Part shown: positions 22,730-34,765 of the stretch, piece after piece | How the letters are laid out: the number at the start of each line of letters is the position of its first letter | Numbering within the stretch: position 1 is the first letter of the stretch | Assembly: GCF_000224145.3 (NCBI RefSeq) | Contig: NC_020176.2 | Coordinates: 4,253,825-4,317,824 of the forward strand | Direction of reading: 5' to 3' | Length of the DNA: 64,000 nucleotides | DNA from: Ciona intestinalis | Lineage: Eukaryota; Chordata; Ascidiacea; Phlebobranchia; Cionidae | The notes under the pieces: generated by a model | Database searches by the model: none | What the model saw: the letters and a program-made list of their open reading frames with translations, nothing else | Told to the model about the DNA's origin: nothing | Position numbers and translations under genes: made by a program

Positions 22730-24146
22730 AAACTAGTATTTATAAACTTTGTAGACCTATAACATATTATGGAAGAAGTCACTTTAAAAGACCGAATAAA
22801 TAGATAAATACGTTATAACCGCTGATTTTGTTACCAAATTTTTTACTGGCCACCAACAGCAAGATTACTTGTTATAGCTTGCTAACTTTGGTAGGTTACT
22901 GGAATAAATAATACTACAGACTGAAGAGGCAAAACTTACTTAATAAACTTATATTAAAGACCAATAATCATAAGGTATACACAGTCAACACTTTAGAATA
23001 AAAATACAATTAAGATTTAACATTGTTTCATAAAGATAGGTGTTTTCCTTTTTTTACAAAAACTGTTGTACTTCGTATACATAGCTAAATCTGTTTCAAA
23101 ATAACAAACTCTGTTTACTAAAAGATATTCTCGATAAGAAACTTGAATGTGATACATTTATCTGACTGCTTGTGAAAATATCCAACCTGTTCTACTTGTG
23201 CATAGTATTTATGTAATATCATCAGACGTAGATCTATTATCCTATGGTTTATGTCATGGCGCCCTCTATATGTATAGAGGTTATAGGGGGCGCCATCGTA
23301 CGGACATATTTCTATTCTATGTGGGTGATGTCCCACAACGTTGGGTACTAGTGACCTGAGTTCTGGGATTTAGGCCAGGATTAATCTATTATCCCTGCAA
23401 ATACATTTACTTCGGATAAGGTCTCGAAAGAAGCGTGGCCAGGCCGTCATTCCACTTTCTATCCTCGCCGGTCATGCCACGATAGTCCTTCTTTAAGAAA
23501 TCGATTGAAGTTATTGCTCGTTACCCTTTTTAACATTAATTACCGTTGAGGGTGTTAATTTTGCGTCAGGGGCATCAGACAATAAGACACGATATTGCTT
23601 TCACTTTGTTTTAATTTATTTATTCTCTATTCCATGTGCGGCACAGGGCAGCAAATATAATGGGGAGCGACAATTAGAACGAAAGGAAAGTGGAACGAAG
23701 TTGGGAACGTTGGGTGGCTGGTTATTAAACATTGATGACCTTTTTAGTCAATGCGACTGAATGGCGTCAAAATTCGATCACAATAATGCTCAAGATAGAC
23801 GAACTGGCCGCTGTTGTCAAAGAAAATTAGGGGCAACCAATAATCAATTCTAAGTTAAAGCAATTGCAGTTAGAGCGGCAGCATTCAAAACGCAATTACC
23901 GACGAGCAATCCAATTATTTCTCGGGGGTTTGGGCGCGCTGTCCCCGCCTTTACCTCTTGATTTCCCGATGTTGGTGAATAAGTGATGCATAATGTAGGA
24001 GATGCGCGCAATTCTGGGTCACTTAATATTGACATCCGTTCGTTTTAATGTAATGGAACATTGCTGTCATTGAATACCAAAGGCTTCGTATCCCTTAATC
24101 AGTATATTGATTACAACTGATACAGATAGTTACTTTCAGCCATGAT
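22730..24146. other. Intergenic stretch with hairpin and candidate 3'UTR or enhancer
   Basis: From 22730 to about 23240 the sequence is AT-rich 5' flank of VTA1. A hairpin at 23257-23297 has TGGCGCC arms. About 23400-24120 is of more even composition and free of the common repeats. It lies just past the muscarinic receptor stop codon, so it could be its 3' untranslated region or a conserved regulatory block. Confidence 0.35.
23300..23400. repeat. Dispersed repeat, 'TCTATTCTATGTGGGTGATGTC' family
   Basis: Carries TGGGTGATGTCCCACAACG and GGGATTTAGGCCAGGATT. It is a copy of the family described at 5097, in reverse orientation relative to 45600. Confidence 0.45.
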
Positions 24147-27100
24147 TCAAACCATTTGTGGTCGGAATCGTCTGTGGTCTGGATGGACCCATTTCAAGGA
24201 AAGTAAAAACTTGAATGTCTCCTGGAAATTCTTATTGCACATTGCGTAACATACAGGGTTAAGCGTGCTGTTAAGGTAGCATGACCAGTACCCAAAGCTC
24301 CAAGCTAGATCAGGAATACATTTTTCAGATAATGGACAAAACGCTTCGATCAGTGCCATGATATTGTATGGTAGCCAGAGCAAAATGAATGCTGCAAGAA
24401 TCGACGCCAACAATCTCGCAGCTTTTGTCTCCTTATTTAATGATTGCAACTTCTTCTTCACTACCTGCAGCTTCAACCTCTCCGTGACTTTAATCACCCC
24501 GCCAACATCAGCGGCACTTTCTGTATCTGACGATTTTTTCTCCTTGATTTGTCTCCGTATGAACATGACCTTTCCACTGTTAGTTCTGCTTCTGCTTGAA
24601 GTCTCAGCTAAATCCTGCTTTGCGCCATTTTCCTTGGAGGGGCTTCGAACAAAGCTCTGGTACGACTTGGTAATTGCACTTGTCGAAAATTGCTCAGCAG
24701 ATCGGGACACCGGAGGCCCAAGAAGAACGTCGCTGCACTGACTATCTTTCTTTTCCAATTCTCCTTCGCATCCATGATCTTCTTGATCTTCTGGTTTTTC
24801 AATTTTCATTTCCTCTTCTTCGGTTTTCCTGTAAAGTTATATATTTTTATTTGTGGACAAATTGGAATGGACGTATGTAGCTTTACCGCATGTGAGGGGG
24901 GGAGGGGTCAACTTCAGAAGTTGTAACATGAGTGTTCTGTTTCATACACCTCGTGCCCACCTATAAGTTACTATACATAGGTAACTTTATGGGTGTTTGT
25001 GTGTGGCTGACAGTTTGGTCAACCAATTAGTGACCACTGAGTTAAAATTATCGTTCAGTGTCTTGCCCATTACACATTAGCTAGAAAAGTAGCAGCGTCG
25101 AGCATCGAACCCGTATTATCTGGTTACGACGCGAGCGCCGAACCATTTCATTCTAGTTCTTAAAGTTTCAATATAAGGCTGCTTCCATTAAGATGACGTA
25201 ACAGAAACACGCCACAAAAAATCACATAGAATCTTATTACTTTTTGTCCACGATGGGAATTTTCGGGGAGCCATTGTTGATGGGTGCCACGAATTTCTTT
25301 GTTTGAGGCGTAATAGTAGTCGGCTGTGCAGGTAAGGACGGGAGACGACGTCGCTTGGTTTTCCCCTTGTAAGACTTAAAGGAATGCCGCTTTGGTGACT
25401 TAGCGTTGTTCTCAATAATTAAGTTGCCATTAGTGCAATCAAAAGTTTCGAAGTCGCTCGAATCATCTTCCATGTTGTCGATTGCATTCTTGGCTTCTAC
25501 CTTTTCCTCGATGTATCCGTGTCTCTGACGTATTACCGCCACTAACATCTGCCTTGCACCGGTGACGTCACTGGGTGACGTCATCCTCACGGACGGCTCA
25601 GGGACTTCCCCGCCCGCGTCATAATTCTTAAGCACGTGGGCTGGGCTCTCATCAGAAGGGGTTGGTGGATCGGCAGGGGAAGCAAAAACCGAATCGTTGA
25701 ATACGTTTCCTTCTTCTACTGGCTGAGGTTCAACCGGCGGTAAATCTAATGCCGCGTTCTCGTTCTTGTAAATCTCCGACGCCAAAGTCTTTACATGGCT
25801 TGAAGCTATCTTCCTGCATTCGTTTATTTTATTCGCGCTTATTTCCTCCCCATTTCCCTCGTCCAAATTCACAGCAGGAACCTCCATAACAGGCAAGGCT
25901 TGTGTCCCGTTCTGTGGCTTGGCAACCGACGTTTGATCATCGATTTTCGTCGTTGCCGTCTTTGAAACAAGTCGTTTCTCACCAAGCAGAAAGTTGTTTT
26001 CGTTCGGAACTAACATGTCTCGCTTCCGTTGAAAGAAACCTCGAACTCGTCCAGTGATGCCCTTCCCATTTAGTTTCATCTTTTCATCTTTCCTCGGGTT
26101 GGTCTTCAGATGGCTCTCGGAGCTATTACTCGGATGTTCTTCCTCGCTTCCTGAGATAATCGAATTATCTTTCGCGACTTTAATCTCTTTCATCCTTAAC
26201 AGTTTCCTGGAAGAAATTTTAATGAAATTACAAATTGATTTTTGTAAAACCCTCTCAAACTAATTAACGCACAAGTCACCGAAGGAGCAATTTATAAAAC
26301 AATATCCTGTTTAAAGGAAACACGGAGCATAAACTATAAATAATATAGTACCGTGACGTAAAGTGGATACCGTTACCACATATATCCCATGTTTCATATT
26401 AGTATTTTAACAATTAACAACTCTTTAACAGTCGTTAGGACATTTTCAAATGTAGGCTACTGCTTTTAATGTAATTTTTACACTACCCCAAGGGGTAAAA
26501 TAAAGTTGCATAACCAAAGGCACAAACTTAAATAATTATTATACCCACGGCATTATAGCATACTTTTATTTGTAAACCAATAAGTTTAATATTTGTATCC
26601 ATATAACGTGTCGTTTTGTTTAAACTGTCGCCTCTTTGTAATTATTAATTAACATGATCTTCGTTATTGAAAAAATTAAACGTCAAATTAACTTCACGAT
26701 AATATACCTAATTCTTGCACTTAGTTCGGTTTCAACGCCCGTCGTTTCATTTCCTCACTTCGCCTTATTTATACTTAATACGATGATCGTATACCCTTTT
26801 ATTACAATTTAAATTGCGACTCCACGATACCCGTATTATGTTTTGACATTTATCCTCTGCAATTTGCATGATAGTTCCACTTCTTTTTTGGCTCTTAACA
26901 CTTGTGACCAAAGTTACAAATACACAATTTCTTATTTGCAATGTGTAACTTTCATTCATATAGTAGGGTGGGGGAAAGATGGGACACCTTTTCATTTTGT
27001 TTTCTCTTCTCATTTGGTAGTAAACAAAGAACACTTAAAATAACAATAAACCGTATCCTCACGACTCCCATAGACCGTTGTTAATTGTTCAAAACACGAT

Positions 27101-30100
27101 TAGGATACCGATGGATAATAGGTGCTAAAGGTTTCCCAACCCCCACCGTACTATAAGTGATATAATTTGGTTTCGCACTGCCACACACATGTTTATACAC
27201 TTGTCGTGAAAATTTATACACAGGTAGTGACGATGACTTTTAGTATGACGTCATCATATTAGCATCAGTATTAGGTGACGTCATAATGGTTTTAATATTC
27301 GTTTTGTCCAGCTTGAGTATTTAGAAACGTATAAACACGAAAACCCAGAATTTCTTATTTTACCCCACTATTTAATTAATTTCATATCGATTACATGTTT
27401 TCTCTTTAAATACGATAAGGGAGATCATATCATTAATACAATAGAGAGAAGGACTTTGCAACAAACCGACAGTCATAAAAACACGCTATGGATAAGAGGG
27501 TGCGGAAAATAACAGCAGTTTAAAGGCCGACCGTTGAACCTACTATTTATACCTTTGGTATTGGGTGATAAATTACATTACGCATTTATTTACGACTAAT
27601 GCTTTTACAAGAAAAGTACTCATAACATCGTTACACATTATCAAATAAATGACGCTCCAAAAACAATGACGTCACGGATTTAATAAGAATTAACGATGTC
27701 ACACTTATGTAATAAGCAAACTTCATTTCAGGGCGTAAATAACTTTATTTATTCTTAGGGCTAAATCTGCCGACCCCGCATCCCCCGCCAAACCGCTTGT
27801 TTCCGCCCTATGTTTATAAATATACTTCAATGAAGTCTGCGGCTGAAAATTCCCGCCACAGTGACGTGTATACGTTTTACTGATTACGTTCAAAATGACG
27901 TCGCGTTTTCCAAGGAACGCAGGTTATTGCATCAAGTCAGTGTTTCCAACAATACCGTTGTTAATAATTTAAAACACGATAAGGAAATATAGAATATTAT
28001 GTGCTTAAGGTATCCATCTTACCAAAGTACTATAACCTTAATATATGAATAGATGAATGTAACTTGATTTATCCTCGCATGCCCGGAAAACGACAGTCGT
28101 TATAACACTTGTGTTCATACTACGTGCCAGCTTACGAGTTACCAAATCATTTTGGGAGCAATTTTTAAGCTTTATATATTTATTTATTTAATCCTTAAAT
28201 AAGATTGTCTTACTTTCTTCTGTTTTTAATCCCAAGATAGACTTTCCAATACAAGACACACATTACAGTAGCGGGCAAGTAGAATGCAGCAAGCGCCGTT
28301 ATAACCGCCATTGGTTTGCTGTCTTTGATGAACTGAACGTAGCAGTTGTCCTGGAAATAAATAAGAGTGATAGGTCGAAAGGCGTGGCTTGGCAGTGAGC
28401 ATGGGGTTTATAAAAACCACGTGTGTCTGGTGTGTAAGAAGACGCCCATGTTATAACTAAATATAGTGAGCATGAGGTGTATGAATACACCATGTGTGTC
28501 TGGTGTATAAGAAAACAGTAGACACCCATGTTATAACTTAACAGTGAGCATGAGGTGTATGAATACACCATGTTTGTCTGGTGTATAAGAAGACACTCAT
28601 GTTATAACTTGACAGTGAGCATGAGGTGTATGAATACACCATGTTTGTCAGGTGTACAAGGAGACACCCATGTTATAACTCGACAGTGAGCATGAGGTGT
28701 ATGAATACACCATGTGTGTCTGGTGTATAAGAAGACACTCATGTTATAACTTGACAGTGAGCATGAGGTGTATGAATACACCATGTTTGTCAGGTGTACA
28801 AGGAGACACCCATGTTATAACTCGACAGTGAGCATGAGGTGTATGAATACACCATGTGTGTCTGGTGTATAAGAAGACACTCATGTTATAACTTGACAGT
28901 GAGCATGAGGTGTATGAATACACCATGTGTGTCAGGTGTACAAGGAGACACCCATGTTATAACTCGACAGTGAGCATGAGGTGTATGAATACACCATGTG
29001 TCTGGTGTATAAGAAGACACCCATGTTATAACTCGACAGTGAGCATGAGGTGTATGAATACACCATGTGTGTCTGGTGTATAAGAAGACACCCATGTTAT
29101 AACTCGACAGTGAGCATGAGGTGTATGAATACACCATGTGTGTCTGGTGTATAAGAAGACACTCATGTTATAACTTGACAGTGGGCACTACAAAAAGTTT
29201 TATACCCAGAAATTCAAAACGGTTATATAAGCATAGTATAATTTTTATATCGACCCTTTAAGTGTTTTTTTTAAAGTTTTTAAGCCAATAACCAGGGCCT
29301 GTCCCATGGTTTGATGGATTGAAAGATTACTTGGGAGCGACCTCTCGAATTTTCGGGGCTCGCGTACCACGTGACACCGAGAGCTTGCTTCGAGATAAAT
29401 AATGCAAAAGTAACAGGCTAGGTGAAATATTAATCACTTTACCTTATCTTCAAATTATGAAAATTAACTCTCAGTTACGTCACACACACTCTCAGTTACG
29501 TCACCGCAGAAGACAATTGGATTGATGGCAATGCAAATAGGGAGGATATTGCTCCATGAATTTAATCATCAATTTTAATTAAGCGGGGTTTAAAGCAAAC
29601 AGACTACAGTCTTATCGAAAGGAAGGCGTAACGTGTAAAATTATATACGACAAGACACAGTGGGGGTGTAACATTCAACGCTCTAATGGGGTCTTGCAAC
29701 GTATACTTGATTCGGACGTTTATACATTTCGTGAAATCCGCAAAACAGGCAATCCAGGATGATAGTACTAAAATATTTATAATGTGTATCTCGCAAGACA
29801 CCTGAGGCGACTAATTAGGATCGTGTGTTTATAAATCTAAACCACAAATCCGATTTAGCGGTAAGTTTTAAAAGGACCTCTTCAAAATTAGATCAAATGA
29901 GCATTCAAATGATGACATGACAGAGCCGTGTACGAGTAATATTGATCAAGCTAGTAAATTAACCCGTCTCAATACGACCTAAAATCAATGTATTAATTCC
30001 AAATATAAACTCACATTCGGGACTGTCCGTTCATTGACAATAAACTGCCAGAATATGACCCACGGCGCCCACAGTATGAAAGATACGGACCATGCACCAA

Positions 30101-33100
30101 TAATAGCCGTGATAAAACGTTTTGGGGTGCGCCGGTTTCTGTACTCCACCGGTTTCGTGACGGAGTAATACCTGAATAGTAGAAAATGCGTTAAATAACT
30201 TTGTAAGTATAGTAGGTTGGGGTTAGAAGGACCGTGTTTTCATTCTCTTTTTAGTTAGTAAAATTGGTTAATTAAAAAAAATTACATGGTAAAAATGTAA
30301 TTAATAACTAAAACAAGATAAGGGTTGAAAAACTTTTTTAAACGTTTCACCAAGTAGGGATTATTAGAATATTCGTGTTTTATTCTCTTTTATCTCACCA
30401 TTTGGTTTAAACAAAGCTTATTGGAACATCTTTTACGTGTTTTACCTAAAGTAAAATAGCATTAAAAACATTTAAGTGACATGCATATATTACCTGTGTG
30501 TCCTTACTAGAGTGGGTAACACACGGTTACGTGTAAACGACATTATTACCACCAATTGAGACTAAAATGAGAAAGTTTTTATTTTAAATTAACTTATAGC
30601 AAACGATTTAGGCGTCAGTCACGCTTTTTATTCAAAGGTTTTGTAGATTTCGTTTGTTTGTGCTGTGCTTGCCGAAAGACAGGCGTTAAATTACCGTTAC
30701 TTTCCGTGTTAACGTTTTGGCATATTTTCTGACATTTGTAATCGAAGATACAAAAATAAATTAATGTAAAAAAGGGGGTATAAGAAGCAGGGTAGCTTAC
30801 AAATGTAGGAAGAGTAGAAGCTATGTCACTGCATATAGCTTTGCGTGTACAAAATCATCAGATCAAGGTGACATGCAAATCACTGGGCTCTGACATATTA
30901 AAATACAACTAGCTGCAGTATAGCTTTCACTTCAAGGAGAATTACCCAAAAGCATCATATCCATTATAGGCATTTGCAATGCGGAAAATGCATCCGAAAC
31001 AGTTAAGTAATGTATGTCAATAAACAAGGATGCATTTACCACACAGTGATAACACAATGCTTACTGTACAGAACCGATACAATAGCTATGAGGTATTTAA
31101 CGAGGTAGGGTATTAATGCAACGGTGAAATACGGAAACGCATCGAATCAATCAATCATCGAATCAATTTTAAAATCTACACATACCCTATGGTAAAGTAA
31201 AATTAGCATTAAAAACATTTAAGTGACATGCCTATATAACCTGTGTGTCCTTACTAGAGTGGGTAACACACGGTTACGTGTGCCAATACAATACAAATAG
31301 CTTATAGTGTATGTGTAGCCTACAGCGTATAGGATAAAATCGATGTGTCACTCCGACAGCGGATAAAATACAAATAAATCTGCGATAACATGGAGACGTC
31401 ATTAAGTAATACATTCGGGGTGAAAACGCATCAAAAACTTTTTTAGAAAATTCCTTAACATTCTGAGTCCTCTGTTGCTTTCATTGGATCAAGAGCAAAG
31501 CCAAAGTGGAAAGATCGATTGAATTAGTTGATGCAGGCTCATCATGCCCTGCGTGTTCCAAGCCGACACAGCAAGCACAGATGGGGGGGGTTTTTTTTCC
31601 CCTCCCCATGGGGGGGGGGAAAAAGATAGCCTTCCCATGTTGAAGAATACATCTACATGATGCTTCTCAACAAATGCTTGCTGGCTGGAGGATTCCATTT
31701 TAAAAGAAGCTTCCTTTCGTTCAGCGCAAATCAATTTGTTTGTTTGAGGCGGGAAAATCAGTAGAATAACGATTTGTGTTTGATTTATTATTGCTCCTAA
31801 GCATTGCAAAACTAAATCAAATTACTTCAGGGAAAAATAAAATTTACAAGTTTCGGCCACACTTAAAAATCAATAAATAAGTACGACTAGTTACAAAACA
31901 AGGATAAATGTGACGTAACAAACGTATAGCTTTCTCGCAACAAAAGTTTCGTATAGAAACCATAGGTCCTAAACTTTCGTTCATTGATTGGTTAATCTGC
32001 TGCGTGCCAATGCTTATTTAATTGCGGTTCGTGGCCCACCGCATGTCAGGTATAATCCATATAAATAGAACTGTGGTAACATAAAATATATCTATAGATC
32101 GGGAAGTACTGGTATAGTAGGTAGGGGCAAGATGGTACATGTTTAGGTTTCCCTTTAATCGTCCCATTTGGTAGTAAGCAAAGTATATACATAATTATAT
32201 AACCGTATCCTTCTGATTCATAAAGAGCGTTGTTACATGCTAAAACACGATTGTAGGAGATATGCGATATAATGTGTTGACGGTGTTATATAAACAATCG
32301 AGCTCAAATACCACGCGTTAGATGCTTTGGAAACGAATACGTTACGTGGTGCGTACGGCCGACGGAACCTATGCATTATAGATTGGTTATGGTTGGAAGT
32401 CTCCTTATAATCTCATAAACGTCTCCAGGCCGTCAGACAAGGGTCGCCATAGATTTAATTTGGACGTTACTAGACTTTTCTAAATTGCTGTCGGTACTAA
32501 GGCGGCGCCAAGGAAACAACATGGTATGAAATATTTAGAACGCATGACAATCAACAAACGTATGGGTGTTTCCAGCTAGACGCTAAGTACGGAAAGGATT
32601 TCGCAATGTTTATATAGTGATACTGAAAATGTCTCAATTATAGGTTTTAGGTTCGATATAGATATAATAAACATCAAGGGTTTTCTTGTGTGAGACTTTG
32701 CAATACCGTTATAACACACTGTTAGCATTTGTGCAAATTAGAGTAGGATTTTTAATTGCAAAAACACAAGTCATGTTATAGCGGCGATTACCTTGGTCAG
32801 GAGTAATAAAGTTAATTTTAAATGCACGTTTGAGGCATTCCAAAATAATTCTTCGAGACGCGAAAGTTCATAAATTATTCAGCTTTGATCAAAAGCCTGG
32901 TCCATGCCGGGAGCTATTAGCATCCCACGTAGCATGGTGCTGACCTGGACTTAACTTCAGCGTACATCAAACAGAAATGAAAAAACACTCAAGATTAAAT
33001 CAAACAAAAACATACTGAGAAAACGCTTAAGAGTTTATTTAGTTTGGTCGAAAGTTTAAATTTTATTTTCAAATGAACTCACATCCAGTATGGGTTTCAC

Positions 33101-34451
33101 TCCATGTAAAATAGAAGTAAAAAACACCTAAAATTAACTTAAATCGAACAGCTATGCAGAATGTGAAATTATTAAACCACATTTTAGTTCCAAATGAAAA
33201 ACTTAGTTACAGACATCATGCCTTATAACAGAAACTTGTTTTCTCTCGTATTTTGCAGTTGTGAATGTCAGAAGAATACGTAAACAATACGGGAAGTAAG
33301 GGTAAAACGAGAGTCTAAAATCCACTCGCTAAAGATTGAACAACAGAAGTAGATACTTATTTGATAAAAGGCGTGAACGTTGCACCTCAACCACCCCTAC
33401 CGCCAAAACACAACTAATTAGGCCGAGTAATTCGTTTGTTTTGCATTGATTTAAAAAAATAAGTTTGCGTTAACTCCCAATTAGTGCCAATAATGTTATT
33501 CCCGAAAGAGGAGTCCGTACAAGCGCCCAATATTCTCGAATGTCAACTCAGTTCACGCAATTATGACGTCATAAAGAAACGTTCCAGATTTCACACAAAT
33601 TATTGCTTGTTACGAAACAATAAAAATCCAACTGCAGCCTAATTCACAGGGTAGAAATTTCATTAGCGCCAAACCCGACACGAAGTTATAAATAATTTAC
33701 TTTCATTTAAATCGCGCGGACGGCCGAACCCGATTTAAGGCGCGATCCTGCGGTTATTTATAATGTTAGGAAAAATCTAGGAATTGCGAAACATGTTAAG
33801 TCTGGTTAAAATCGATGCGACGTAGGATTGTATAAGTAACGTGTAATAAATTTATTCAGTCTCGGGTGACCTGATTGATTGATATTACATGTCATCTGGT
33901 TTAATGGTAAAACAAAAGCAATGGAAAAATCAGGCTTACCGGTCGAGGCATATTATAAGCAGGTTCATCACTGAAGCGTTGCTTGCAACGTAATCAAGGG
34001 CCAACCATAAGTCGCACAACACGGCGCCCAAGTTCCAACTCCCGCTCACAATGAACACTGTGAATAGATTCATCGACACCAGACCTATGAGAAGATCTGC
34101 CGCTGCCAGACTTAGAAGCAGGTAGTTGTTGACTGTTCGGAGTGATCTGTTTATAACGAAGGACACGATCACCATTACGTTGCCCCCGACTGTAAGCACG
34201 CTTGCAAGCGCTGATACAATGCATATTGCTACAATGGAAGCGGTGGCTTCACTTTGGCTTGACTGCTGTTGGGATGAATTGGAATACATTATCTCATAGT
34301 TGAATTCTGAAGATCGATTTATAAGAGGGGCTGCGGTAACGGAATTGCCATTCCACTGCCCGTCAGTTAGTGAGTGTTTCCATTGCTCGATGTTGAATGA
34401 TGATACTGACAGAAGCGGGACCGCTTTCCTCGCATCCGTGTCGGTCATCAC
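24147..34451 (-). CDS. CHRM: Muscarinic acetylcholine receptor
   Basis: Plasma-membrane GPCR for acetylcholine. Exons: 33940-34451, 30015-30171, 28214-28350, 25241-26206, 24147-24828, in phase throughout, giving about 817 residues. TM1-3 lie in exon 1, with [12 protein letters not shown] in TM2 and [14 protein letters not shown] in TM3, including the amine-binding Asp. [20 protein letters not shown] follows. TM4 reads [12 protein letters not shown] and TM5 [17 protein letters not shown]6 reads [16 protein letters not shown], with the muscarinic Tyr-Asn pair, and TM7 reads [17 protein letters not shown]. Together these are diagnostic of the muscarinic group. The extracellular N-terminus has several N-glycosylation sites (NRSS, NSSQ). 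The third intracellular loop is very long, roughly 450-480 residues, and is spread over two exons; mammalian loops are about 150-240. G-protein preference cannot be read from it. Introns are rich in repeats. Confidence 0.95.
24850..25155. mobile_element. Full-length tRNA-derived SINE (composite, Cics-1-like)
   Basis: Read on the minus strand it begins with a tRNA-like head: GGTTCGGCGCTCGCGTCG, then GGGTTCGATGCTCGACG, which resembles a B box. Next come GTCTTGCCC-type and GTCACTAATTGGTTGACC segments, then the GCACGAGGTGTATGAAACAG body and GTTACAACTT end. It is the most complete copy of the family in this window and lies between exons 4 and 5 of the muscarinic receptor. The Cics-1 name is from memory. 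Confidence 0.65.
26960..27154. mobile_element. MITE of the TAGTAGGGTGGGGGAAGATG family
   Basis: Near-complete: TATAGTAGGGTGGGGGAAAG at the left and CCCCCACCGTACTATA at the right, with TA at both edges. Intron 3 of the muscarinic receptor. Confidence 0.75.
27242..27905. promoter_or_regulatory. Cluster of TGACGTCA (CRE-type) sites in receptor intron 3
   Basis: TGACGTCA occurs at about 27245, 27277 and 27666, with a near match (TGACGTCG) at about 27896. Such palindromes bind CREB/ATF factors in animals. Whether they are used here is not known. Confidence 0.35.
28050..28165. repeat. SINE-like dispersed repeat in receptor intron 3
   Basis: Contains TTGATTTATCCTCGCATG, AACGACAGTCGTTATAACAC and CCAGCTTACGAGTTACC. 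A partial copy of the family at 24850. Confidence 0.5.
28398..29185. repeat. 71-bp minisatellite, about 11 copies
   Basis: Tandem units built around GAGCATGAGGTGTATGAATA, then CACCATGTGTGTCTGG, TGTATAAGAAGACACCCATG and TTATAACTCGACAGT. Two unit types (CACCCATG...CTCGAC and CACTCATG...CTTGAC) alternate in part of the array, giving a 142-bp higher-order period. Each unit holds the palindrome GGTGTATGAATACACC. It lies in intron 2 of the muscarinic receptor. Long open frames on the minus strand are a by-product of the period and are not genes. Confidence 0.9.
30209..30440. mobile_element. Degenerate MITE copies
   Basis: A left end (TAGTAGGTTGGGGTTAGAAGG) followed by CATTCTCTTTTTAGTTAGTAA, then a second partial left end near 30353. 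Both lack clear right ends. Intron 1 of the muscarinic receptor. Confidence 0.4.
30455..30545. repeat. Direct repeat, copy 1 of 2
   Basis: Nearly identical to 31193-31282: ATTAAAAACATTTAAGTGAC, then ACCTGTGTGTCCTTACTAG and GGGTAACACACGGTTACGTG. About 740 bp apart in intron 1 of the muscarinic receptor. The interval shows no coding content. Confidence 0.7.
31193..31282. repeat. Direct repeat, copy 2 of 2
   Basis: Partner of 30455-30545; only a few base differences are visible. Confidence 0.7.
31575..31630. repeat. G-run / C-run simple sequence
   Basis: Runs of G, T, C, then a CCCCATGGGG palindrome and another G run, ending in an A run. It could form a hairpin or G-quadruplex. It is also a place where sequencing errors are common. 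Confidence 0.6.
32113..32290. mobile_element. MITE, diverged
   Basis: Left end TATAGTAGGTAGGGGCAAGATGG and internal CCCATTTGGTAGTAAGCAAAG are clear; the right end is worn. Intron 1 of the muscarinic receptor. Confidence 0.5.
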
Positions 34452-34611
34452 CAGCTTAAATTTTATACAACATACAGGAAATATGACGCTTCATAAAATA
34501 TCACTTAAGCCTGCGTGTATCCGAAGCTTAATACATGTTTTAATATACAACGATGCATCTATAAGCGCTGTTGAGAACCCTCCTATACAAAACGATTAAG
34601 GACTTACCCTC

Positions 34612-34765
34612 TTACATATGGATCATTAAATATGTTGCCCAAAACCGTATCCTCACGATTAACCGTTGTTAGTTGTTCAAAAAACAATCAGAATATTTGG
34701 ACATTATGTGCTATAAAGGTGTCCCCGCCTTCCCCAAAAAGGTGTCTCGCCTTTCCCCCTACAAC
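34612..34765. mobile_element. MITE fragment, right half
   Basis: CCGTATCCTCACGATTAACC, TGGACATTATGTGCTATAAAG and GGTGTCCCCGCCTTCCCC, with the terminal part partly duplicated (GGTGTCTCGCCTTTCCCCCTAC). Confidence 0.5.

Noticed and set aside
25085-25150. tRNA gene
   Set aside because: The B-box-like GGTTCGATGC and the A-box-like part are the head of a SINE; no complete cloverleaf can be drawn.
28398-29137. Open frames with repeated Tyr-Thr-Ser-Cys-Ser-Leu peptides, and the idea of a CRISPR-like array
   Set aside because: The frames exist only because the unit length suits one frame. There are no unique spacers, and the locus is an intron of an animal gene, so it is a minisatellite.
30455-31282. 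Long terminal repeats of an LTR element
   Set aside because: The repeats are only about 88 bp, and the interior shows no element genes, so there is no support beyond a direct repeat.
31489-31809. Possible transposase fragment on the minus strand
   Set aside because: A stretch reads like coding sequence, but the frame crosses the homopolymer block and I cannot tie it to any transposase family.
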